From positions 1-22,045 of the IMG/VR virus record IMGVR_UViG_3300009149_000329: a stretch of 22,045 nt of DNA; one strand, 5' to 3'. Below, piece by piece: positions 16,006-22,045 of the stretch. The translations under genes were made by a program, and so were the position numbers. Each line of letters starts with the position of its first letter. Positions within the stretch are counted from its first letter, which is position 1. The notes under the pieces were generated by a model, which saw nothing but the letters and a program-made list of their open reading frames with translations, made no database searches and had not been told where the DNA came from. Origin of the DNA: a virus.

Positions 16006-18519
16006 CTATTGGAGTGAGGAAAGAATTTTCCCCCAAATTTCTTGAGGTTCTTTTGTTACTTTTTCCCAGCAATCTTCCCAGCCCCCCTCTAATACTCTCC
16101 CTGAGAGGATTGCATGGATTAGAGAGTCTGCATCTTTTTTTGCAATTTCTTTGGTGGGGATGTTTTTTTCTAGGAAAGAAGCCATTCTTTTTCTTTGCCC
16201 GTCATAGGCTTTTTCTTCCTCTTCTTTTTGGAGGGACCTCAAAGCCAAGAGAGCTGTAGCGAGAAATTCAATGAAAGTGCCCCAAGCAGCAAAACCAAAA
16301 GCACTCCCATCATCCTCCAGCTTCAGAAGATCCGCCAAAAAGGAATCCCCTTTCACAAAAGTGATCTTCTCTGTGAGGGGGGCTCCGTGGTCAGACCCCC
16401 CGAGACACAGAGAATCCCAATCTGGATTTATTGCAGTCAAACCTGGGACTTTCCCCACGAATCCGTAAGAGCCCCCTGAAAGAGACTGGGTGCTACAGGA
16501 GACAGCAAAATTAGTGGGGTCACCAACCCCACTAAAGGATCTCATCATGCTCTGGCCCCTGACTGCATGCTTCATCCCGGAGCCCCCCATCATTGCCCTT
16601 ACATGGTTGACCACTACTGGCTGGGAAAAAGCCTGCTGCATTCCTTCTGGCATACCAACAGGGGCCACTACTTGCTTCATCTTTTTCCCCTCATCTCCCT
16701 TCCTCTTCACCACAGCACAATGAGATGCCTCTTTACTGGCCAGCCCGAAAGCCATAGAAACACCTTGAAGAGTTTCCCGGATTTCCTCTTTGCTCTCTTC
16801 CTCGCTCTCATAGTCCAAAGCAGATTCCAAGTCCTCAATCTCTCTTCCTGCCCATAAAAGAGCAATCAGACCATCTGGGGTCTTTGAAATCTTTGAGATT
16901 GGTACATCAATGGAGCCCCCGGACCAAGAGAACTTGATCCCAGTAGGAATTGCTCTCAAACCCCCCTTGTCGGTCACAATCACAGCCTTGCCTCCCCAAA
17001 TGGTCCCTACCTGGGAAATCTGAGAAGAGAGCCCACTCTTTTTCCGAATTCTGGCACTCACTCCCTCTCTGACTGGGAATTTAATGGCATTGAACATTTT
17101 GGTGGCCTCAAAACCCACATCCTCAGAAGACCCTACCATTCTCTGAATCCCACCTGTCTTACGAGCCAATTGGGCCAGGAACCGGTCTTGAGAGGCTATG
17201 CCAATGCCCATCACATGAACTATGATCTCCGTTTTCCGCACCCTCTCCATGATAGGCCCGGTCTCCCAGACTTGGCCGTCAGTCAGCAAGAAAATTTCAC
17301 CTTTTTTCCTCTTCAGGATTTTCTCTGCTGCTGCCAAACCGTCATCCAGGTCTGTCCCTCCCCGCGCCCCTATATTGGCGAGGAAGTCTACTGCTTTCTT
17401 CCGATTGTTTTTGGTAGCCTTCAAAAGCACAGAGGACAGTTCCTCAATTAGAGTATCAAAGGCCACAATACCAAACTCATCCTTGGGACCCAAGGCAGAG
17501 AGACACACAGAAAGAGCCAACTTAGCACTCTCGATAGGCTTGCCGCCCATAGAGCCAGATCTGTCTAGTACGAAAATGACTCTCCGAGGTTTTTCCTCAC
17601 CCTTAGGGATCATGGAAGACGGAATGATAGCTGACCAACGAGGAGCCTTTGGAGGGGTCTTCCCTCCTTTCTTTGCTGCCTTCCCCTTGAGAAAGCTCTT
17701 GTCCGCAAACAGAATAGGCTTCTCAGTCTTCCCTCTCACCTCAAGAACGAGATCCCGATTGGGAAGATCTGATGCCCCTGCCAAAACCACCTCTGCTGAT
17801 TTCCCGTCATCTCCAATGTTCACCTCCACCCTGTGAGAAGGAGACCCCACAGAAGCCAGGGGGACTCCTGAGTCCACATGGATTTTGAAGGATATAGCAT
17901 GGAGTCCTTTTTCACCTGTTTTCCATTCCGGCAAGATCAGATCCCCAAAAACCTCCTCTGGAAGTTCAATGGTTGAGCAGGATGCTTTGGCACTCTTGTG
18001 GTAAGAGGGAGCCAGGGTGAAGGGGAACCTGAACCTGAAGGAAGAATCTTGAGCATCCACCCCACAGAAGATCTCCAAGACCACCTTGACCTCTTCTCCT
18101 GGGGATAACTGACCCAATGTCAAGGTCATGACCCCATCGGAATAGGTCTCAGCCAAAGCGGACAGATGGCCGTCCTCGATTCCCTTCTCATAAGTCTCCC
18201 GTGCCTTTTCTTTTAGTTTCAGCTCTGATTTCACATCAAACCCAGAACCTTTGATATGAAACCTCCGAAGGGCTCCCGTCCGGGGAAGAGCAAAAGAGTA
18301 GAGAACCTCAAGAGGCATCTCCCCCTCACATTTGAAGGTATGAGTCACCTGCATCAAACCTCCTGCTGGAGTCACCCTCCCTGCCAAATGTAGGTGCTGC
18401 ATTGCCATGGGCACCTCTTTTTTTGTCACCGCATCTGTAAGCCAGGGGCCTCCAGGGTAGGGGGTTGGGAGGGGGCCATAGGTGGGTGGGGGATACACAT
18501 GCATGTAATTAACTGACAT
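16006..18519 (-). CDS. VIT and von Willebrand factor A domain protein (VWA5A-like, cytosolic)
   Basis: The 837-residue protein has a full VIT-vWA architecture. After a Pro-rich start, the VIT domain spans about residues 35-175 (beta strands around FALPRTGALRRF and LGQLSPGEEVKV). The vWA domain spans about 310-480 with an intact MIDAS metal site: D319, S321 and S323 (DRSGSMG), T389 and D414 (LLTDG). The next part (ALLWAGREIEDLESAL, EIRETLQGVSMAFGLASKEA, VVAPVGMPEGM) follows the conserved order of VIT-vWA proteins, and about 715-785 resembles their C-terminal helical region. No signal peptide, membrane anchor or sortase motif is seen, so it should be cytosolic. VIT-vWA proteins mediate metal-dependent protein contacts; the partner here is unknown. 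AGGAG seven bases upstream supports the start. It is 24 bases downstream of the MerR gene, presumably one operon. Its role in a tail gene cluster is unexplained and it may be an accessory gene. Confidence 0.93.
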   Translation of the reverse strand: MSVNYMHVYPPPTYGPLPTPYPGGPWLTDAVTKKEVPMAMQHLHLAGRVTPAGGLMQVTHTFKCEGEMPLEVLYSFALPRTGALRRFHIKGSGFDVKSELKLKEKARETYEKGIEDGHLSALAETYSDGVMTLTLGQLSPGEEVKVVLEIFCGVDAQDSSFRFRFPFTLAPSYHKSAKASCSTIELPEEVFGDLILPEWKTGEKGLHAISFKIHVDSGVPLASVGSPSHRVEVNIGDDGKSAEVVLAGASDLPNRDLVLEVRGKTEKPILFADKSFLKGKAAKKGGKTPPKAPRWSAIIPSSMIPKGEEKPRRVIFVLDRSGSMGGKPIESAKLALSVCLSALGPKDEFGIVAFDTLIEELSSVLLKATKNNRKKAVDFLANIGARGGTDLDDGLAAAEKILKRKKGEIFLLTDGQVWETGPIMERVRKTEIIVHVMGIGIASQDRFLAQLARKTGGIQRMVGSSEDVGFEATKMFNAIKFPVREGVSARIRKKSGLSSQISQVGTIWGGKAVIVTDKGGLRAIPTGIKFSWSGGSIDVPISKISKTPDGLIALLWAGREIEDLESALDYESEEESKEEIRETLQGVSMAFGLASKEASHCAVVKRKGDEGKKMKQVVAPVGMPEGMQQAFSQPVVVNHVRAMMGGSGMKHAVRGQSMMRSFSGVGDPTNFAVSCSTQSLSGGSYGFVGKVPGLTAINPDWDSLCLGGSDHGAPLTEKITFVKGDSFLADLLKLEDDGSAFGFAAWGTFIEFLATALLALRSLQKEEEEKAYDGQRKRMASFLEKNIPTKEIAKKDADSLIHAILSGRVLEGGWEDCWEKVTKEPQEIWGKILSSLQ

Positions 18520-18543
18520 TCTTCTTCTCCTGTTGGATGGCGT

Positions 18544-18891
18544 CTAGACTCTCTTCTTTTTTTCATCAGAGGTCCCAGCACGGAAACAAACTTTCAAATC
18601 TGGACTGACACTTATTTCTTCCCAAAAATCACCCTTGAGCTGAAAAGGTAGTTGAACTTGTGATAGCTCGTCTGGATCTCCCCCATTCAGATAAAACCTA
18701 ATTTCCTGAAGGGTCAAGGTTTTTTCTTTCAATTCTTTAATTTGTGCCAAACGATCCTTGTGCTCATCTTCATACCAAGAATCCTTACTGGTCCCCCTTG
18801 GGGGTTGAAGGAGACTCAATGAGATGTAATAGCGGATGGTTCGGGCAGTGACCCCAGATTCTTTGCTCAGTTCAGAAATTGAATACTTCAT
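18544..18891 (-). CDS. MerR-family transcriptional regulator
   Basis: The 115-residue protein begins with a classic MerR winged helix-turn-helix (MKYSISELSKESGVTARTIR, then YYISLSLLQPP), a helix RLAQIKELKEKTLTLQEIRFYL, and a short C-terminal part of about 45 residues containing WEEISVSPDLKVCFR. The C-terminal part is too short for the usual ligand domain but resembles the small 'W..i.l.p.lel.vr' tails I associate with MerR proteins of this sort. No metal-binding Cys cluster is seen (one Cys only). I chose the ATG at 18889-18891 because GGAGGT lies six bases upstream; a TTG at 18912 would add seven residues but overlaps this site. The gene is first in an operon with VIT-vWA, under its own strong promoter. 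A dyad between the promoter boxes suggests autoregulation, and it may also affect the divergent gene. Confidence 0.9.
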   Translation of the reverse strand: MKYSISELSKESGVTARTIRYYISLSLLQPPRGTSKDSWYEDEHKDRLAQIKELKEKTLTLQEIRFYLNGGDPDELSQVQLPFQLKGDFWEEISVSPDLKVCFRAGTSDEKKKRV

Positions 18892-18913
18892 AGTGAGACC
18901 TCCAGTAAACAAC

Positions 18914-18941
18914 AGTATATGACAGTTTCAGCCAGTGTCAA
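18914..18941 (-). promoter_or_regulatory. Near-consensus sigma70 promoter of the MerR / VIT-vWA operon
   Basis: On the minus strand, TTGACA (18936-18941) and TATACT (18914-18919) are separated by 16 bases, so the -35 box is perfect and the -10 box differs from TATAAT at one base. Transcription would start about 15 bases before the GGAGGT of the MerR gene. A 16-base spacer is normal; classic MerR activators instead use long 19-20 base spacers, so repression is the more likely mode here. Confidence 0.8.
18920..18940. promoter_or_regulatory. Candidate MerR operator (TGACA-N11-TGTCA dyad)
   Basis: TGACA (18920-18924) and TGTCA (18936-18940) form an inverted repeat with 11 bases between. It fills the spacer and touches both promoter boxes. 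MerR-family dimers bind dyads located between the -35 and -10 boxes, so this is a natural binding site for the adjacent regulator. The dyad is short (5-bp arms), and part of it overlaps the -35 box, so chance cannot be excluded. Confidence 0.55.
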
Positions 18942-19048
18942 GAAAAACCAAAAATATTTCTCCATAGGAACAGAAAAAGTTTTTGCAAAAATCGAAAAAA
19001 TGGAGTAAAGGGAATAGTAAGACTTTTTCGCAACTGAAGGATAATCAA

Positions 19049-20770
19049 ATGAGTGATAACAAGAGTTTCTCAAAAATTCTAGATGAGGTCATTGGGCCGG
19101 ACCCTCCCCACTCAATGTATGAGAAAGAGGGTATGTATGATTTGGGGGATGGCTTTGAACCCGAGGATTTAGAGCCCGAGGATTCTTCCCTCATAGGATC
19201 CATTCAACCTCTCACAGACCCCGAAAAGGATACTGAAAAGCCCTCTGATCAGAGCCCCCCAGAAAACCCAACCCCTAAAGCCCCTAAGCAAGAAAGAAAA
19301 GACATGCAAAAGAAAAACGAAGTGAAAGTGTCCTCAGGCAAAGGAGACTTCCATAAGATCCATCTGACTCTCCTGATGGGATATGTAAAAATCCACCAAA
19401 AAACTGGAAGACCCGTTTCATATAGAGAACTTTTCGACTACTTACGGGCAGAAAGCCTTGCCTGGGGTGGCAAGTACCATGATGTTCAAGATACACAGGA
19501 CTTTTTTGCTGATATGGGTAGATTTGCAGGCCACCTATCAAAAGAGGGTCAACTGGAGAGCATCAAAACGGAAAGTTACACAGAACTCAATAGAATGGGA
19601 CATTTCTCTACCTATAAACCCTCAGACAAAGCCACGGAATACTATAAGCTCCTATATGAGACCCCCCCTATTTTCAAAATGCATTACCCAGAGTTTTGGG
19701 ATGGCCCAGAGATGGATGAGGAGGGCAAAAGGATACAAATTAAGTTCCCCTGGAGAGCCCAGGTCATGCTGAATATTTTCGCAACCATGAAAGAAAATAA
19801 CATAAGCCTCAAGAAATTTAGAGAGTTTCTTGACCCTACTATAACTTTGGGTCCGGGTCTGGACAGCCGCCTTTTCCGCCAACAAAGAATGAGGAAAGCT
19901 TTTAAGGCACTGAGAAAACTTAAGATTGCAAGAAATGAGAATGAGAGAGGGAAGGAAATAAAAGTAAAGATCCTTTGGAACAACCCAACTACCATTGAAT
20001 TCATGGAAAAAATCACAGAACCCATGATCAAAGCCCCGCCCACCCCTGTGGCAAGAGCAATGGTTTCTGTAGAAGACCTCTCTCCAGTGGTGGATACTAC
20101 CCCAGTGGTGGATACTACCCCAGTGAAGGTTGTTGCTCCTGTGATGGATATCACCCCAGTGAAGGCTGCCACCCCAGTGAAGGTTGTCGCTCCTGTGTCT
20201 CCCGTTCCAATGAAGATGGATGCTCCTGATCAACTAAAAGTAGGGGATGGGGCATTTATCTTTTCGAGGAAAGACATGGCGAGCCTCCAAAAAAAGATCC
20301 TCCGCATTAGAAGGACAGAGGATATATTGGAAACCAAAAATCCTATTCTCTCCAAAGATTTTGTGTGGATTTTCCTGGCAGGCATGGAGGCACTTACTAA
20401 GAGCCTAGAGAGAAAAGCTGAAGGGAAGCAAGCTGCTTTGATCCTAGAGAAAGAGGCTGAAAAGAAACAAGCCGAAGAGCGGGAACTAGAACTCTCCAGA
20501 CTGAAAAGAGAATATGCTAAAGAGGAGAGAAGCCTGGAAAATGAGACTGAAATAGCAGAGCAGATGAAAAAGAATGTCGCTGAAAGACTTTCCAATCTCT
20601 GCGACCTACAACGCAAAATGGATCTGGCTAGATTAGGCCAAAAGACTCCTGAGCCTCAAAAGACTCCTACTACCCAACCGACACCACAGAGTTTTTTCAC
20701 CCCAGATGCTCCCCCACCCCAACTGAACAGATTCCTCAGCAAGCTGAACAAAGATGAGGATGACAAGTAG
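19049..20770 (+). CDS. Orphan protein: possible tandem winged helices, PV-hexapeptide linker, coiled coil
   Basis: This 573-residue protein is the only plus-strand gene. I do not recognise its family. Residues 1-95 are acidic, Pro-rich and probably disordered. Residues 100-205 (LTLLMGYVKIHQKTGRPVSY, RELFDYLRAE, then a helical part ending SDKATEYYKLL) look like a winged helix-type fold. Residues 232-320 (RAQVMLNIFATMKENNISLK, MRKAFKALRKLKIARNE, IKVKILW) could be a second one. Residues 346-387 are seven hexapeptides beginning PV. Residues 448-530 are a strong charged coiled coil, and the end is Pro/Gln-rich. The start is the ATG with GAAGGA seven bases upstream; an upstream TTG (18983) lacks such support. 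It ends in TAG before a strong terminator. A DNA-binding or scaffold role is possible but not shown. No signal peptide or membrane segment is seen. Confidence 0.85.
   Translation: MSDNKSFSKILDEVIGPDPPHSMYEKEGMYDLGDGFEPEDLEPEDSSLIGSIQPLTDPEKDTEKPSDQSPPENPTPKAPKQERKDMQKKNEVKVSSGKGDFHKIHLTLLMGYVKIHQKTGRPVSYRELFDYLRAESLAWGGKYHDVQDTQDFFADMGRFAGHLSKEGQLESIKTESYTELNRMGHFSTYKPSDKATEYYKLLYETPPIFKMHYPEFWDGPEMDEEGKRIQIKFPWRAQVMLNIFATMKENNISLKKFREFLDPTITLGPGLDSRLFRQQRMRKAFKALRKLKIARNENERGKEIKVKILWNNPTTIEFMEKITEPMIKAPPTPVARAMVSVEDLSPVVDTTPVVDTTPVKVVAPVMDITPVKAATPVKVVAPVSPVPMKMDAPDQLKVGDGAFIFSRKDMASLQKKILRIRRTEDILETKNPILSKDFVWIFLAGMEALTKSLERKAEGKQAALILEKEAEKKQAEERELELSRLKREYAKEERSLENETEIAEQMKKNVAERLSNLCDLQRKMDLARLGQKTPEPQKTPTTQPTPQSFFTPDAPPPQLNRFLSKLNKDEDDK
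20084..20209 (+). repeat. Seven tandem 18-bp units encoding PV-starting hexapeptides
   Basis: Seven in-frame 18-bp units encode PVVDTT, PVVDTT, PVKVVA, PVMDIT, PVKAAT, PVKVVA and PVSPVP. The first two are identical at DNA level (CCAGTGGTGGATACTACC, 20084-20101 and 20102-20119); units 3 and 6 differ slightly. The identical first pair points to recent slippage or duplication. It probably forms an extended, flexible linker between the N-terminal domains and the coiled coil. Confidence 0.85.
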
Positions 20771-20787
20771 AGGCTCCTATGCCCAAT

Positions 20788-20820
20788 AAAAAAGCCCTCC
20801 CGACTTGGGAGGGCTTTTTG
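20788..20820. terminator. Strong bidirectional rho-independent terminator
   Basis: GCCCTCCC (20794-20801) pairs with GGGAGGGC (20807-20814) around the loop GACTT, with six A before and five T after the stem, so a uridine run follows it in both directions. It ends the plus-strand orphan gene (stop at 20770) and the minus-strand sheath gene (stop at 20842), insulating the cassette from the sheath transcript. Confidence 0.93.
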
Positions 20821-20841
20821 TTTTCCTCTAAGGGTCCAAGA

Positions 20842-22045
20842 TTACAGACTGGACCTGAGATGGAAGGTCAAAATGAGGTAGAGAAGTGGGAACACCGGGC
20901 TGTAGTATGCCTCGACTTCGCCAACTGTTGGGTCATCCACTGCCACGCTGGCTTTGACCCCAGTGTATGCTGTGATGATCTGGTTCTTGACCATGCCCTT
21001 GAGCATCATCGCCAACCGACCCTCTACCTGACCCAAGATGCCGGACAGGAACTTGATCCCAATGAACGCCTCCAGGGTGTTCCTGGATTGCCTTTGAACC
21101 TCATCCGCAATCGGGATGATGGTAGGTGTCTTGGTCAGGATGTTGGTCATATCTGTGGTCAGTCCATGACGTACCCGCAAGAAGGGGTAGCGCCCCTCCA
21201 ACACGGTCACACCAGCTGTGGCCACTTGGTTCTGCTCTACTGCATCCAGATTTCTGCCTAGCTGGGTGAACCCAACCAAATTCCGTCCTGTCCATGGAGT
21301 AGCCACATCCACATTGGGGGATGTGATCGACCCAATCAACCCAGCGGCCATCATGGGACCATCCACCAAGGATTCTTTGCTGGTCCCAACAGCGTCAGTG
21401 AGGGTGATTGTTGCTACGTCCGGGTAAACCACTCTCATCCTGGTGTGCCCAAGGGTTCTGGCCAGGGCTTTTACTGCCTCTGGGTTGGATCCCGCAGAGA
21501 GCCCTATGATAGAAGTTCTCTCTGACCGGTACCTGATCCCAGACATCTTGACATCAGAGTTCTTGAGATATGTGTACAAATCAGTACTATCACCCCTCAA
21601 TGGAGTAATGATGTCAGGGACTGCTTGACCTGGAAGGACACCTTCCAACTCATCGATGGCGTCCCTGTAGGAGACCAAGCTAGCCTTTGTCTCGCCTGTC
21701 GCCTTCTGTACCTGCTTAGCTCCAATCAAGATGGCACCGTTCAGGATGCACAGATAGGATGCCAGGGACAGTGGGGAGTCTGTGCTGACTGGTCCGTAAG
21801 AGGATTCCACTGCGGAAATCTTCGTGAAGAAAGAGGTTGTGAAATCCTGCTTCGTGTAAATATAAGTGGTGTAGTACAAGTCGCCAACTGCGGGCTCCTC
21901 GCCACCTCTTTCGAAGGACTCTACAATTGCAGTGTCTCCCGTTGCCACACTGCTGGTATCCGTCACCCTCAATTCCAATCCTGGAAGAGCATTGTGAGGG
22001 ATATTGGCGTCAGTAATGAACGTTGTGGAAACATTGATCCTGAAA
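20842..22045 (-). CDS. Tail sheath protein (C-terminal 400 residues; start beyond the window)
   Basis: The reading frame is open to the right edge, so the gene starts outside the window. A TTG at 21976-21978 lies in frame but 22 more sense codons precede it (ending ITDANIPHNALPG), so it is unlikely to be the start. The C-terminal part is a typical sheath domain: LVDGPMMAAGLIG, GRNLVGFTQLGRNLDAVEQN, then FLRVRHGLTTDMTNILTKTP, then EVQRQSRNTLEAFIGIKFLS and a closing beta strand (FPLLYLILTFHL). The sheath surrounds the tube and contracts to drive it through the cell envelope, so the tail is contractile. It ends in TAA, and the bidirectional terminator follows 22 bases later. Sheath and tube are normally adjacent, so the nearly 5-kb gap to the tube is unusual. 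Confidence 0.94.
   Translation of the reverse strand, partial: FRINVSTTFITDANIPHNALPGLELRVTDTSSVATGDTAIVESFERGGEEPAVGDLYYTTYIYTKQDFTTSFFTKISAVESSYGPVSTDSPLSLASYLCILNGAILIGAKQVQKATGETKASLVSYRDAIDELEGVLPGQAVPDIITPLRGDSTDLYTYLKNSDVKMSGIRYRSERTSIIGLSAGSNPEAVKALARTLGHTRMRVVYPDVATITLTDAVGTSKESLVDGPMMAAGLIGSITSPNVDVATPWTGRNLVGFTQLGRNLDAVEQNQVATAGVTVLEGRYPFLRVRHGLTTDMTNILTKTPTIIPIADEVQRQSRNTLEAFIGIKFLSGILGQVEGRLAMMLKGMVKNQIITAYTGVKASVAVDDPTVGEVEAYYSPVFPLLYLILTFHLRSSL

Larger units (their letters stand above)
18892..19048. promoter_or_regulatory. Divergent intergenic region between the MerR and orphan genes
   Basis: These 157 bases separate two divergent genes. The MerR promoter and dyad occupy the left part. 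The rest is AT-rich with A-tracts (18951-18960, 18973-18979, 18987-19000). For the plus-strand gene I see a good ribosome site (GAAGGA at 19036-19041, seven bases before the ATG), but no convincing -35/-10 pair. A weak TTGCAA at 18983 is the best -35 candidate. Confidence 0.55.

Noticed and set aside
17222-17836. 204-residue open frame on the plus strand inside the VIT-vWA gene
   Set aside because: It lies opposite the vWA domain with its intact MIDAS motif; no start signal or protein-like pattern was seen.
20779-21261. 160-residue plus-strand open frame opposite the sheath gene
   Set aside because: It begins inside the bidirectional terminator and is antisense to the well-supported sheath C-terminal domain.
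1-22045. Whole-window reassignment of TAG to an amino acid
   Set aside because: Large tail genes of up to 1464 codons are uninterrupted by TAG and abut each other properly. Only one in-frame TAG fits such a reading, so a local explanation is preferred.
1-22045. CRISPR arrays, insertion sequences, attachment sites or tRNA genes
   Set aside because: No spaced repeats, transposase-like frames, terminal inverted repeats or cloverleaf structures were seen. The only tandem repeat is the coding hexapeptide array at 20084-20209.

Overview
The window is part of the tail-morphogenesis region of a contractile-tailed (myovirus-type) phage or prophage. The support is a tail sheath C-terminal domain, a probable tail tube, two chaperone-like proteins, a 1136-residue tape measure protein, LysM/tube-type baseplate proteins, a very long gp27-like hub and a gp5-like spike, all on the minus strand and packed almost without gaps. 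Mapping tape measure length to tail length at about 1.5 angstrom per residue suggests a tail near 170 nm. No AAA+ ATPase of the kind found with extracellular contractile injection systems is seen, which favours a phage. The host cannot be named. Base composition looks moderate (near 50% GC), and the one clear promoter is of bacterial sigma70 type.

Layout, in transcription order of the minus strand. The sheath enters from the right edge (22045 to 20842) and is followed by a strong bidirectional terminator (20788-20820). A three-gene cassette that does not look structural then interrupts the tail genes: a 573-residue orphan protein on the plus strand (19049-20770), and, divergent from it, a MerR-family regulator (18891-18544) followed by a cytosolic VIT-vWA protein (18519-16006). 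The cassette is closed by a 10-bp hairpin (15939-15973). Tail genes resume with the tube (15886-15026), a 238-base leader with several hairpins, a chaperone-like gene (14787-13582), a second one (13569-12349), the tape measure (12349-8939), two paralogous baseplate proteins (8937-8290 and 8288-6966), the hub (6962-2568), the spike (2423 or 2567 down to 135) and the first 46 codons of another gene (138 to beyond base 1).

How it works together. The tail block is an assembly line in the usual order: sheath and tube, chaperones, tape measure, baseplate/hub, spike. Touching or overlapping stop and start codons imply translational coupling. The cassette has its own near-consensus sigma70 promoter, with a dyad exactly between the -35 and -10 boxes, so MerR probably controls itself and the VIT-vWA gene. 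This looks like a self-contained accessory (moron) module placed between sheath and tube.

Most notable: the MerR/VIT-vWA/orphan cassette; an in-frame amber codon at codon 11 of the most natural reading of the spike gene; a hairpin that buries the ribosome binding site of the first chaperone-like gene; and a split in stop codon use (TAG in all three cassette genes, TAA or TGA in all nine complete or 3'-complete tail genes).
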